Below are positions 7,867-16,239 of a stretch of 64,000 bases of DNA, piece after piece. Numbering within the stretch: the first letter of the stretch is position 1; every line of letters begins with the position of its first letter. Source of the stretch: CADCTB01 sp964479465 (GTDB lineage: Bacteria > Actinomycetota > Acidimicrobiia > Acidimicrobiales > AC-14); contig CAYZMG010000013.1 of assembly GCA_964479465.1 (NCBI GenBank), positions 1-64,000 of the forward strand, read 5' to 3'. Position numbers and translations under genes: made by a program. The notes below the pieces were generated by a model, which was not told the origin of the DNA, made no database searches, and worked only from the letters and a program-made list of their open reading frames with translations.

Positions 7867-8145
7867 TCAGGCGCGAACGCCGCGACGGCTCGTGACGGCG
7901 TTGTAGATCAGGAGGAGGATGATGGCGCCGATCACCGAGCCGAGGAGCCCGGCGGGGTTCAGGCCGCGGTCGGTGCCGTCCCCACGGAAGAGAACGTCGG
8001 CCAAGAAGCCGCCGACGAACGAGCCAAGGATGCCCAGGACGATGGTGGCACCGATGCTCATGGGGTCACGGCCGGGGACGAGGAACCGAGCCAGCGCCCC
8101 GGCGATGAGGCCGATGATGATCATGCCCAGGATGAAACCGATCAT
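7867..8145 (-). CDS. GlsB/YeaQ/YmgE family small membrane protein (second copy)
   Basis: 92 residues starting MIGFILGMIIIGLIAGALARFLVPGRDPMS, with three hydrophobic segments and the GTDRGLNPAG loop before the last helix. It is the same family as 127-381 but clearly diverged. The start at 8145 is preceded by AAGGAGAA. The open frame extends upstream of this Met but is non-homologous. Followed by the hairpin at 7801-7846. Function of the family remains unclear. Confidence 0.88.
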   Translation of the reverse strand: MIGFILGMIIIGLIAGALARFLVPGRDPMSIGATIVLGILGSFVGGFLADVLFRGDGTDRGLNPAGLLGSVIGAIILLLIYNAVTSRRGVRA

Positions 8146-8215
8146 TTGCGTGTTCTCCTTGTTCGAAAAACCTTGTTGGCTTTCGTGTTCCCGCCGGAGA
8201 GTGGCCGCAAACGCG

Positions 8216-9037
8216 CTACCTGCGACGCTTCGGGGTCTTCTTGCCCCCCTTTCTGGCCCCGCTGGGACGGCTCCGCGTCGGCGCCGTGCGGGAGGGTTGA
8301 GCGGCCAGGGCGGGCGCCGGGAGGCGCACGACGAGGATGGCGCCCACGATCGGCGCCACACCGGCGAGGATGAGCAACAGCGTTCGCAGGACGTCGGAAC
8401 CGCCGCCGTCGCCGCCGGCGGGCGTGGCCGCCGCCGAGGTGGCCACGACGAACCAGCCGGGCGTCTCGAGCTCGGTGAAGACACCGTGATCCTGGCCGTA
8501 CGGGCGGAACGTCGCCTCCTGCCAGGCCTGGCCGTCGGGCGAGAAGAGCATCCGGTCGCCGGTCTCGGAGGCGGTGAGGGCGACCGTGCCTGGAACGGCC
8601 AGTCGCGTCACCGTCGTGCCCGACGGGACGTACGCCAGCTCCACCCGGTAGGCGTTGCTCACCGCCCGCAGGCCGGCGGGCAGGGCGCCGAGCGCGCCGG
8701 CGTCCTCCGGGATGATCCTCACCTTCACCGCGGTGTCGGGCGGACTGGACGCCACCGACCCCTTGTCGAGGCCGACGATGGCCTGGGCGTCGTCGGTCGC
8801 CGCGTTGGTGGCCGCCACTCCGTCGGGGGCCAAGGAGACGTCGCGTTCCACCGGCTTGGGGACGACGTTGTCCCCCGCCCGCTCAGGCGGCGGGTTGACC
8901 CAGGCATAGGGCGTCGGCGGGGCGAACCCGTTGAAGAGGGGCAGCACCGGGCGCGACGACAGCTGCGCGGTCATCGCGGCCACGACCACGTACAACAGGG
9001 CCAGGCCGGCGCCGGCCCACGCAAGCCGGCGGCTCAC
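8216..9037 (-). CDS. hypothetical membrane protein with two terminal TM helices
   Basis: 273 residues from a GTG. An N-terminal TM helix (LAWAGAGLALLYVVVAAMTA) is followed by an external domain of about 180 residues containing a segment on charge and integrity tests (DRMLFSPDGQAWQEATFRPY). A second TM helix (TLLLILAGVAPIVGAILVV) precedes a basic Lys/Arg tail. The start codon lies in the arm of the perfect hairpin 9035-9068, so initiation may be controlled. An in-frame start further upstream is possible because the frame stays open to 9121. No family recognised. Confidence 0.6.
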   Translation of the reverse strand: MSRRLAWAGAGLALLYVVVAAMTAQLSSRPVLPLFNGFAPPTPYAWVNPPPERAGDNVVPKPVERDVSLAPDGVAATNAATDDAQAIVGLDKGSVASSPPDTAVKVRIIPEDAGALGALPAGLRAVSNAYRVELAYVPSGTTVTRLAVPGTVALTASETGDRMLFSPDGQAWQEATFRPYGQDHGVFTELETPGWFVVATSAAATPAGGDGGGSDVLRTLLLILAGVAPIVGAILVVRLPAPALAAQPSRTAPTRSRPSGARKGGKKTPKRRR

Positions 9038-9068
9038 TGTTGCGCCATCCTGCGATGGCGCAACAGTG
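9035..9068 (-). promoter_or_regulatory. Perfect 15-bp inverted repeat covering a start codon
   Basis: Arms CACTGTTGCGCCATC and its exact complement, with a 4-nt loop. On the minus-strand transcript the GTG start of 8216-9037 is the last three bases of the stem, so the hairpin would hide it. The stem also contains ATG-GCG-CAA-CAG-TGA, a four-codon mini-ORF ending at the GTG. Regulation of translation is inferred; a partial terminator for the upstream ABC gene is the alternative, though there is no U-tract. Confidence 0.5.
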
Positions 9069-9101
9069 AATGCTTGTCGGACCGTCCTCCCGGGCCGGTC
9101 A
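9061..9101. repeat. Dispersed inverted-repeat element, copy A
   Basis: Sequence CAGTGAATGCT, a short variable stretch, then GGACCGTCCTCCCGGGCCGGTCA. It matches copy B at 33433-33472 across both the flank and the core, and the core recurs twice at 48929-48994. In this copy the element supplies the TGA stop of the ABC binding-protein gene. The core is an inverted repeat (GACCGGCC / GGCCGGTC, one mismatch here). Confidence 0.7.
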
Positions 9102-10345
9102 CTGAATGGGGATGGCCGCAAGTGGGCGGGTGGCGAACGCCGGCGGCCACACGACGGCTTGGGTGGAGGCGTCGACCCACTGCCAGATCACGCTGACCGC
9201 CCGCCGGTTCTCCCCCGCGTCGTCCACGCCCGGCCCGGCCAGGTCGAGGCCGGCGCCATTGGGCAACGTGCCGCCGGCCAGCTTCACCGACCGGGCGGCA
9301 TCGGCCACCTCCCGGGCGCCGGAGCCGGCCGCCGCCGGCAGGACGTGACCGACCAGCGCCCAAGCGTTGGCGAACCCCGACAGCGCGGCGGGCGTCATCT
9401 CCTCGCCGTGGAGCTCCTGGTACCGGGCCCGGCCCCACGAGAGCACCTTCTGGGCCTCGGGCTGGAGGGCATCGACACGGACCTCGCGGCCGTCGGGCTT
9501 GTCAGAGGCGAACAGCCCCACGGCGGCGGGGCCGAGGGCGTGGGCGAACGACGGCATGCAGTAGCTGGAGCTGGTGCCGATGCTGGCCTTCAGGCCCAAG
9601 CCCTGGGAGACCTGGGCCTTGCGCAGGGCGATCCCGTCGTCGAGGTAGGCGGAGACGAACAGCACGTCGGGCTTCGTCGCCGCGATGTCGCGGACCAGGG
9701 CCTCGGCGTCGAGGCCACGGACCGAGTACGGGAACGTTCCCACCAGCTCCTGGCCGCTGACCTTCGCCTCCTCCGCTGCCCCAGGCCGACCGAGCGGCCG
9801 TAGGCGTCGTCGACATAGGCCACCGCGTACCGCATCGGGCCCGTGGCCCCCAGCGTGGTCGTGAGCTGGTCGCGGACGAAGGCGACGGCGGCGCGGCCGA
9901 GGCTCGCCCCCATCGGTGCCAGGCGGAAGAACGTGTCGCCGGCGCCGGCGTCGGCGCCCACCAGACCCACGGCGCCCGTCTCCCACAGGACCATCCCGCG
10001 GCGCTGGGCGGCGGCGGCGGCCGGCGCCGAGATGGTGCTGCCGTAGGTGCCGAGGACGATATCGACCCCCTTGCGCTGGAGTTCGCCGAGCGCCCGGGGA
10101 GCGGCTTCGCCCCGGTCGACGTCGAGCAGCTCGAGGCGTATCGGCCGCCCGCGCACCCCGCCGCGGTCGTTGGCCAGCTCCAGCGCCAGCTTGACGCCGT
10201 TGGCCTCCTCGGCGCCGCCGGGGCCCTGGAGCCCGGAGATCGGGTAGATGGCGCCCAGGGTGAGGGCGTCGGAGTCGTCGGTGGCGGTGCAGCCGGCGGC
10301 GAACAGGAGCACGGCGACGACCACCAGGGACAGGCGCTTCGGCAT
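9099..10345 (-). CDS. Branched-chain amino acid type ABC binding lipoprotein, frameshifted
   Basis: The N-terminal part (from 10345) reads MPKRLSLVVVAVLLFAAGC, a lipoprotein signal with Cys lipobox, then LTLGAIYPISGLQGPGG, typical of periplasmic type I (LivJ-like, Peripla_BP_6) binding proteins. At YGRSVGLG the frame is lost. The rest (AEEAKVSGQELVGTFPYSVRGLDAEALVRDI onward) continues in another frame to 9099. One extra base in the CCCC run at 9778-9781 would restore one protein of about 415 residues. The clean continuity suggests an assembly or sequencing error, though a real pseudogene cannot be excluded. Ligand unknown; no permease genes adjoin it. Confidence 0.75.
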
Positions 10346-10353
10346 GGGCGACC

Positions 10354-10968
10354 TCACAGGAGAGCGAAGGTGTTGGCGAGGACATGGGTGGCGGCGGGCA
10401 CCGACCAGCGGCCGGTGGCCGCCCGCTGCCAGGACAGCACGAGGCCGGCGGCCACGTCGAGGGGCAGGACCCACCAGCCCCAGACGGTGACATGGACCAG
10501 GGCGAAGGCGACAGCGGTAACGGCCACCGCCAGCACCGTTCCGTACCGCTCGACCACCAGCCCGTACAGGTACCGGCGGAAGAACGCCTCCTCGGCCACC
10601 GCGGCCAAAGCGTTCAGGCCGACGGCGACGGCCAGCCCGCTCGGGCGCACCGGCACGTCGACGACCGCTCGGCCGAGGGCGAACGCCAGCGCGCCCACGC
10701 CGAGGACGGCCAGCGAGATCGCCCACCCGGCAGGATCGTTCGGCGTACCTGAACGGCGTGTCTTTGTCGCTGTCGGGGACGCGAAGAAGTTCTGCCGCCA
10801 CGCCAGCCCGGTGGCGCCGAGGGCCACGAAGAAGGCCACCCGCCACTCGACGGCCACGCCGGCGGGCAGGAACCACGGCCGGGCCAGCAGGGCCACGACG
10901 CCGGCCACCGCCGGCGCCCACCACCACGACATCGGCCGGCGCCGCACGTCGATTGCGAGCACGCTCAT
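10354..10968 (-). CDS. CPBP family intramembrane glutamic endopeptidase
   Basis: 204 residues, mostly hydrophobic, with the conserved CPBP (Abi/Rce1-like) motifs: EEAFFRRYLYG (EExxxR), FALVHVTVWGW (first His) and ATHVLANTFALL (HxxxN). These residues form the intramembrane active site of the family. Substrates of bacterial members are mostly unknown. Its start overlaps the stop of the small membrane gene at 10965-11123 (ATGA), forming a minus-strand operon with 11125-12944. Confidence 0.85.
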   Translation of the reverse strand: MSVLAIDVRRRPMSWWWAPAVAGVVALLARPWFLPAGVAVEWRVAFFVALGATGLAWRQNFFASPTATKTRRSGTPNDPAGWAISLAVLGVGALAFALGRAVVDVPVRPSGLAVAVGLNALAAVAEEAFFRRYLYGLVVERYGTVLAVAVTAVAFALVHVTVWGWWVLPLDVAAGLVLSWQRAATGRWSVPAATHVLANTFALL

Positions 10969-11123
10969 AAAGCGGTGCTCTCCGGCTCGCCGTCCTCGGC
11001 CTCCTCCGCCTCCCGGCGCTTCCGACTGATCCGGGCCAGCATCGCGAAGACCACGATGGGGATGAGGATAAAGGCTCCCTCGGCGATCGCACCGGCGGTG
11101 CCCCCGTGGGCGAGGACCGGCAC
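10965..11123 (-). CDS. small single-TM protein
   Basis: 52 residues from GTG: short external N-terminus (VPVLAHGGTAGAIAEG), one TM helix (AFILIPIVVFAMLARI) and a charged, acidic cytoplasmic tail. It begins one base after the TAA of the 11125 gene, and its stop overlaps the CPBP start, so it is part of this operon. The larger open frame upstream is antisense-like composition. No function known. Confidence 0.65.
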   Translation of the reverse strand: MPVLAHGGTAGAIAEGAFILIPIVVFAMLARISRKRREAEEAEDGEPESTAL

Positions 11124-11124
11124 C

Positions 11125-12489
11125 TTACGCCCCCAGGAGCAACGCCAGGCCGCCCACCGTGAACAGGACCATGGCCACCAGCAGCGGGTACTGCGACCGG
11201 GTGGCCTCCTTGTGCGGGAAGACGGCAAGGGCCCGGTCATGCGCCACGACCACGCCGGCGACGTGGCCGGCGACGATGCCGGTGGCCTGCACGTAGGCGA
11301 TCACCGTGGTGGACACGAGGGTGAAGTTGACCGCGTTGCCGGCGGTCCCGAAGAGGTCCCATCCCTGGCCCAGGGGGTCCGAAGCGAGTGCGACAGCGCT
11401 CTGGCCTTCGAAGACGAGCAGGGAGAAGTAGTGGGCCAGGGCGTAGGCGAAGGCGATCGGCACCAGCGAGTGCACGAACAGGGCGCTTAGCTCCTGGAAG
11501 CGCCGGCGGTGCAGCCGCCCGGTGACGCGCATGGCGCCGACGAAGGCCAGGGTGACGATCGACATGGCCCAGATCAGGCCGGCGGTCGACAGCAATGTGC
11601 GCTCGACGTCGGACATGTTGCGGGTCAGGTCGATCCAGAGGCGGGTGCGGCTCAGCCCGTCGAAGCTGGTCGAGCCCAGGGCGACGATGACCATGGCCTG
11701 GGTGGCGGCGTCGGGCTTGAGGCCCACGAGGCCGGTGAGGTGGGGGCGCATGCGGATGCGCCCCTCGACGTCCTTGTAGAACGGCGCCATGTGGCCCAGC
11801 AGGTCGAAGAAGACGGTGAAGCCCTCGCCCTGGCGTAGCCAGTCCCGGCCCCACCGGACCACACCGGCCATCACGGCGACGGAGTAGACGAGGATGGCGA
11901 CGGCCAGCGTGGCGGGCTCGGCTCGGTTCGACGGGACCAGCTCGAGCCACACGAAGCCGGCCAGGGCCGCCACCGCCGGCCACCGGCCCCAGGTGTAGGG
12001 AGCGACCGGCGTGTCGCCACGCAGGCGCTCGACGGCGGCGGCCATGGTGTCGAAGGGGTTGACCACCCGCCACAGGTCGCCGACCAGGGCGCAGACGAGC
12101 GTCATCCCGACCCAGAAGACGACGTAGACGAAGACCGGGGTGATGTTCTCGGCGGTGTCGCGGTCGCCGAACACGGCGGCGATGACCACCAGGACGTAGA
12201 GCGCCATCCCGAGGGCTCGGCCGGCGGTCAGGAGCGCCCTCTGGAGCCCGCCCCGTCCCATCACGACCCGCCCGTCGACCCCGCCCTCCAGCCGGGTGGT
12301 GCGCCAGAACACCGCCAGGCCGGCGAAGGAGATGATGAGCGCCGCGGCGGCGCCATAGGTGAACATCCACAGCGGCAGGGGCAGATCCGTCCGGGCCCCC
12401 AGGCCGTGGGCCGACGCGGGCGTCGCGCCGGCGACGACGAGGCCCGCCGCAGCCAGGGCCGCGACGGCTGACCGCCGCCGGAGGGTCAG
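11125..12489 (-). CDS. Polytopic membrane protein (annotated in relatives as fenitrothion hydrolase-like)
   Basis: About 454 residues with at least eight hydrophobic helices, including FYKDVEGRIRMRPHLTGL and a C-terminal YPLLVAMVLFTVGGLALLLGA. The only standard start is ATG at 12366. The frame continues upstream, however, through a good signal peptide (VAALAAAGLVVAGATPASA) and AHGLGARTDLPLP, which belongs to the family N-terminus. The first possible start there is CTG at 12487-12489, overlapping the TGA of the upstream lipoprotein gene (CTGA), and I use it. Coupled to the cupredoxin-like lipoprotein upstream, a common pairing in actinobacteria. The hydrolase name is inherited annotation; transport or metal handling is equally possible. 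Confidence 0.65.
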   Translation of the reverse strand: MTLRRRSAVAALAAAGLVVAGATPASAHGLGARTDLPLPLWMFTYGAAAALIISFAGLAVFWRTTRLEGGVDGRVVMGRGGLQRALLTAGRALGMALYVLVVIAAVFGDRDTAENITPVFVYVVFWVGMTLVCALVGDLWRVVNPFDTMAAAVERLRGDTPVAPYTWGRWPAVAALAGFVWLELVPSNRAEPATLAVAILVYSVAVMAGVVRWGRDWLRQGEGFTVFFDLLGHMAPFYKDVEGRIRMRPHLTGLVGLKPDAATQAMVIVALGSTSFDGLSRTRLWIDLTRNMSDVERTLLSTAGLIWAMSIVTLAFVGAMRVTGRLHRRRFQELSALFVHSLVPIAFAYALAHYFSLLVFEGQSAVALASDPLGQGWDLFGTAGNAVNFTLVSTTVIAYVQATGIVAGHVAGVVVAHDRALAVFPHKEATRSQYPLLVAMVLFTVGGLALLLGA

Positions 12490-12944
12490 CGCACCTCCAG
12501 GGTGAACAGGAGGCGGCCCGAGTTCTCCAGTTCGACCTCGAAGACGCCGGGGACGTTCGCTACGAACGTGACCTCGCCGACCTTGCCGGGCGCGACGTCG
12601 GCGAACTTGTCGTAGCCGTGGACATGGACGTGGTCGGCCGCGTCGCTGGTCACCCGGATGGTGACCGGCTGGTTGAGCGTGGCCCGCTGGCGCGACGCTC
12701 CCTCGACCACCTGCCCGCCACGCACGGTGACAGAAAGGACGGTGCCCGCGGTTGTCGTCGTCGTGGCCACGGTCGTCGGGGTCGCCCCTGTGGCGGTCGT
12801 CGGCGTACCCGCGGGGGCCGTGGTGGACGCTGGCTGCCCGGCCAGCGTGGGCGAATCGTCATCCCCGCCACACGCGGCAAGCACGAGGAGGGCGCCGGCG
12901 GCGAGCGCGGCTCCGGCACGGCCGCGAAGAGGAGCAAGAGGCAT
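12486..12944 (-). CDS. Lipoprotein with cupredoxin-like domain
   Basis: 152 residues. The signal peptide ends in the lipobox LVLAAC, followed by a Thr/Ala-rich linker (about 30-68), then a beta-rich domain with VTIRVTSDAADHVHVHGYDKFADV and PGVFEVELENSGRLLFTLEVR. This resembles the EfeO-type cupredoxin-like fold, but the usual Cys of a type I copper site is absent, so copper binding is doubtful. ATG at 12944 chosen because it begins the signal peptide. First gene of the minus-strand operon with 11125-12489. Confidence 0.75.
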   Translation of the reverse strand: MPLAPLRGRAGAALAAGALLVLAACGGDDDSPTLAGQPASTTAPAGTPTTATGATPTTVATTTTTAGTVLSVTVRGGQVVEGASRQRATLNQPVTIRVTSDAADHVHVHGYDKFADVAPGKVGEVTFVANVPGVFEVELENSGRLLFTLEVR

Positions 12945-13033
12945 GCCTGCAAAGTAGTGCCCGGCGGGCACGGGCGGGCCGCGGTGGGCTACGTTCCGGT
13001 TCACAAGAGATCGCGTCACCGTGGGGGTCGACA

Positions 13034-14641
13034 ATGGTCGGGACGAAGCTGCCCGCGCGGGCGGCACTGGTCGCGCTGGGCACGTTGGTGGCAAGCCTCG
13101 GCGCCGGCGCCGGCGCCCAGGAGGCGCTCCTCGACGAGCCGGTCGTGACCGCCGCCGTGCAGGTGACCCAGAACCCCGATCCCGGTCGGGCCCATTCGAC
13201 GCCCCAGATCGCCCGCAACCCCGTGACCGGGGAGCTGGTGATCGGCTCGGCCGAAGTCCGCACCAAGAAGACCTGCGACATCCACATCTCCGTCGATGAC
13301 GGCCGCACCTGGTTCGAGGGTGGCAGCCCGATGACCGAGCCGTTCACCGATTGCAGCCTCCAGGCCACCAACGGGCCCTACATCACCCTCGAGTTCACGC
13401 CCGACGGCACCCTGTTCGCCGGCTTCTTCGGTAGCGACCCGAAGTACGTCACCCAGCTCAACCGCGCCGACATTCCCCGCCACATCTTCGTGGCCCGCTC
13501 TGAGGACAGCGGCCGGACGTGGAGCACGTCGATGGCCTTCGAGGGCGAGGAGGGCGACCCGGGCATCGGTGGCAGCCGGCGAGCCCAGCTCTCGGTGGAC
13601 AGTTCCAATCCCCAGCACGTCTACGTGGGCTGGCAGAAGGGCGGGTTCAGCACCCCGGCCCCCGGGGCGGCCCGCAAGGCCATGATCTCGGTCTCCCACG
13701 ACGGGGGCCGCAACTTCGGCCCTCCCCAGGAGCTGAGCGAATCCCGGGGCGGCGGCCAGCCGCGCACCGCGGTGGACTCCCGGGGTGTGGTCCATGCCGT
13801 GTTCGCCGCCGACACCTTCGGCCTCCCGACCGGCGACGCCGCGCCCCCGCGGCCCATCGTGTACCGGCGCTCGGTCGACCAGGGCCGGACGTGGTCGGCG
13901 CCCGAGGAGATCGACCCCGGCAACGTCGGCTTCAGCTTCGGCCGCCGGCACCTGATCGCGGTCGACCCGATTACCGACGCCATCTTCGTGACGTGGGCGG
14001 GCAACACCAACCCGCGGGCCCGCCGCCCCCCGGCCAACATGCCGTCGACGCCGGAGTTCGACGACCGCGAGATCCTCTTCCGCGCCTCCACCGACGGCGG
14101 CACGACGTGGAGCCCCTCGAAGACGGTGAACGACGACGCTGCACAGCAGAACATCCAGCACTACAACCCGGGCATCTCGGTGGCCCCGAACGGGCGGCTC
14201 GACATCGCCTGGTACGACTTCCGCAACAGCCCGACGCCGGAGTTCGAGGGCCCGGGCGGCAACGCCGGCGGGATGAACGACGTCTACGCAGCGTCGTCCT
14301 ACGACCGGGGCGCCACGTTCGACACCAACATCCGCGTCACCGACCGGATCATCGACCGCAACATCGGCGTGTGGTCGAACAACGCGCACAGCCAGACCAG
14401 CGTGGCCATCACGTCCTCGGAGGAGACCACCTACATCGCCTGGCAGGACTCCCGCAACGGCAACGAGCTGACCAACGTGGAGGACATCTACTTCGCCACC
14501 ATCCAGCATGCGCCGGCCACCGAGTCCGACGACGCCGACGACGACGTGCCGGGCTGGATCCTTCTCGGCGCCTCGGCCGCCGTGGGCATGGCCCTCACCG
14601 TGCTGGTGGCGCTGGCGGTCGGCCGGCGCCGGCGAGCCTAG
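13034..14641 (+). CDS. Sialidase-like secreted Asp-box (BNR) protein with C-terminal anchor
   Basis: 535 residues. A signal peptide (AALVALGTLVASLGAGAGA) precedes a beta-propeller carrying Asp boxes: SVDDGRTW, SEDSGRTW, SHDGGRNF, SVDQGRTW, STDGGTTW and SYDRGATF. It ends with an acidic linker, one TM helix (GWILLGASAAVGMALTVLVALAVG) and a basic tail, so it is held on the outer face of the membrane. Asp-box propellers include sialidases, but many are not glycosidases and I could not locate a full sialidase Arg triad. Start ATG at 13034, divergent from the lipoprotein at 12944. Confidence 0.75.
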   Translation: MVGTKLPARAALVALGTLVASLGAGAGAQEALLDEPVVTAAVQVTQNPDPGRAHSTPQIARNPVTGELVIGSAEVRTKKTCDIHISVDDGRTWFEGGSPMTEPFTDCSLQATNGPYITLEFTPDGTLFAGFFGSDPKYVTQLNRADIPRHIFVARSEDSGRTWSTSMAFEGEEGDPGIGGSRRAQLSVDSSNPQHVYVGWQKGGFSTPAPGAARKAMISVSHDGGRNFGPPQELSESRGGGQPRTAVDSRGVVHAVFAADTFGLPTGDAAPPRPIVYRRSVDQGRTWSAPEEIDPGNVGFSFGRRHLIAVDPITDAIFVTWAGNTNPRARRPPANMPSTPEFDDREILFRASTDGGTTWSPSKTVNDDAAQQNIQHYNPGISVAPNGRLDIAWYDFRNSPTPEFEGPGGNAGGMNDVYAASSYDRGATFDTNIRVTDRIIDRNIGVWSNNAHSQTSVAITSSEETTYIAWQDSRNGNELTNVEDIYFATIQHAPATESDDADDDVPGWILLGASAAVGMALTVLVALAVGRRRRA

Positions 14642-14823
14642 GCGGGTCGCTCGACGATCTTGTCCCGAAGGGTCCGGAGATGGGCCAGGACGGCGGGAAT
14701 CAAGGAGTTGTCATGCCCTCGCGGGCACCGCGAATGGGGGTTCGTGTCCCATGCCGGCGGGGCGACAAGATCGGCCGGCAACCAGCACGTCGGGCAGGGC
14801 ACGGTTTCCTCGTCGAACATCAA
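14638..14823 (-). CDS. small zinc-ribbon-like protein
   Basis: 61 residues with two metal-binding pairs (CPTC and CPRGH, 21 residues apart) and a C-terminal helix (VLAHLRTLRDKIVERP). Its stop overlaps the end of the sialidase-like gene by 4 bp. ATG at 14823, with a second Met directly after. Likely a small nucleic-acid- or protein-binding zinc protein; no family named. Confidence 0.6.
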   Translation of the reverse strand: MMFDEETVPCPTCWLPADLVAPPAWDTNPHSRCPRGHDNSLIPAVLAHLRTLRDKIVERPA

Positions 14824-14851
14824 GACACCTCCCCTTGGCTTCGGTGCGCGA

Positions 14852-15118
14852 TCACGACGCCTCGAGGTGCAACTCGAAGGGGAATGCGCTCTCCACCGAG
14901 GCCTGCCCGTGGGCGTCCTCGATCAGCGCCGTCGGTGACTCACCGGACATGACCCCGACGGCGAGAGCCAGGGCGGCGACCTGGCCCGAGTCGAAGCCGG
15001 CGCTGAACCCGGCCAGGTAGTCGGCGGAGGGAACCTCGGGGCCCACCCTCGCCACCACCGACTGCCGAGCGGCGGCGTTCTGCAGGAACCCCCGGCACAG
15101 AGCCTCAGCCTCGGTCAC
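14852..15118 (-). CDS. hypothetical protein
   Basis: 88 residues from GTG, predicted helical, one Cys, with the hydrophobic stretch GQVAALALAVGVMSG between an N-terminal helix and an acidic end. Lies 28 bp upstream of the zinc-ribbon gene on the same strand, with GAAGGAGAC before the start. Codon use fits the window. Not recognised. Confidence 0.5.
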   Translation of the reverse strand: MTEAEALCRGFLQNAAARQSVVARVGPEVPSADYLAGFSAGFDSGQVAALALAVGVMSGESPTALIEDAHGQASVESAFPFELHLEAS

Positions 15119-15337
15119 GGCGTCTCCTTCGCTTAGATGTTCTGCACATACAGTACCCCGCGCTTTAGACGGGAAACTGCGAGTTCATACACCGTTATTG
15201 ACGGCCGTCCCATGGCCGAGCTACGACGTCAGCGCACGGTTACCGATAGCCCGGCTCGGGGAAGGACTTCCAACGGTTACCCACACACCACGACCCCGCG
15301 GTTCATGCGGGGTCACCCACACCAAAGGAACCGCTTG
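15119..15337. other. Divergent intergenic region with small hairpin
   Basis: 219 bp between divergent genes, less GC-rich than its surroundings and so likely to carry both promoters. It contains an 8-bp inverted repeat (GACCCCGC / GCGGGGTC, 15292-15314, 7-nt loop) just before the ribosome site of the plus-strand gene. I could not assign clear -35/-10 boxes. Confidence 0.4.
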
Positions 15338-15787
15338 ATGCCCGAGAACGTTGCACAACCCCATCCCGCCAACGTCCCTCCCTACGATGGCCGGACCACC
15401 GGCCAGTCTTCCGACGACCTCAGCGAGGACCTGCGGGGCACCGTCGAACGCCAGCTGGCCGACACCAAGACCGGCCGCCCCGGCGCCACCGCCAGTCCGG
15501 CGGAGGAGAGCCGTGTGGGCGCCGGCGAGGTTTCCACCGGCTCGGCCGGCGCCGGCGACCAGACCGCGACCAGGGCCGACGCAGCGACACCGGGCGATGT
15601 CGGCACCAGCACCACCCGCCGGGGTGAGGACGTCGTCGGGGAAGACGGCGAGTCCGGCCGTCACCGCACCGGCACCCAGGGCGAGAGCCAGCGCCCGGTG
15701 GGCGAGTCCACGGCGAGGGATTCCACCGGCATCGACCCGCAGGAGCCCAGTGGGGCCACCCTGCCCGCAAGCGGCTCCTCCTCCTGA
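15338..15787 (+). CDS. low-complexity hydrophilic protein
   Basis: 149 residues rich in Gly, Ser, Thr, Glu and Arg, without hydrophobic segments; probably largely disordered. ATG at 15338 follows AAAGGAA. The frame is open upstream but there is no ribosome site there. It directly precedes the DUF2786-like gene and the hydrogenase maturation genes. Function unknown. Confidence 0.5.
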   Translation: MPENVAQPHPANVPPYDGRTTGQSSDDLSEDLRGTVERQLADTKTGRPGATASPAEESRVGAGEVSTGSAGAGDQTATRADAATPGDVGTSTTRRGEDVVGEDGESGRHRTGTQGESQRPVGESTARDSTGIDPQEPSGATLPASGSSS

Positions 15788-16239
15788 ACGACCCTGCCGA
15801 CGCTGCTCGGCTGGCCGAGGGCCACCGCCTGCTCGTGCGGGTGCGCGCCCTGCTGGCCATGGCGGAGTCGAGTGAGTTCGCGGCCGAGGCCAGGGCGTTC
15901 TGCGACAAGGCAGGCGCTCTGGCCCAGGCGCACGACATCGAGCCGGCGCTGCTGCGGTTCCCTCGCGAGCCGCTCCAGGTGGCGGTGATCGTCGCCGAGC
16001 TCCAGCGCCTCCAGGCGGTGCTCGAAGCCCACGAGGCCGACCCGAACCTCTGGGAGACCAAGAGCGCCGAGTGGTCGGCATGCTTGGATGACTACGACAT
16101 GGTCCTCGAAGCCGCGGCCGAGATCGTCCAGCGCCCGGTCCCCCGGCTCCCTTACGGCTGCCGCCGGCACTTCCGGCCCGAGGAGCGCACCGAGATCGAA
16201 GCCCTGCTGCGGGCCAGGCTGGTCACGGCCGATGCATGA
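15784..16239 (+). CDS. DUF2786-like protein next to hypA
   Basis: Up to 151 residues. The N-terminal part (VRALLAMAESSEFAAEARAFCDKAGALAQAHDI) matches the DUF2786 pattern; the rest is helical. The standard start would be GTG at 15835. An in-frame CTG at 15784-15786 overlaps the TGA of the preceding gene (CTGA) and adds 17 sensible residues, so I give the longer form as a possibility. Its stop lies inside the start of hypA (overlap 16232-16239), which ties it to the hydrogenase maturation operon. Confidence 0.6.
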   Translation: MNDPADAARLAEGHRLLVRVRALLAMAESSEFAAEARAFCDKAGALAQAHDIEPALLRFPREPLQVAVIVAELQRLQAVLEAHEADPNLWETKSAEWSACLDDYDMVLEAAAEIVQRPVPRLPYGCRRHFRPEERTEIEALLRARLVTADA

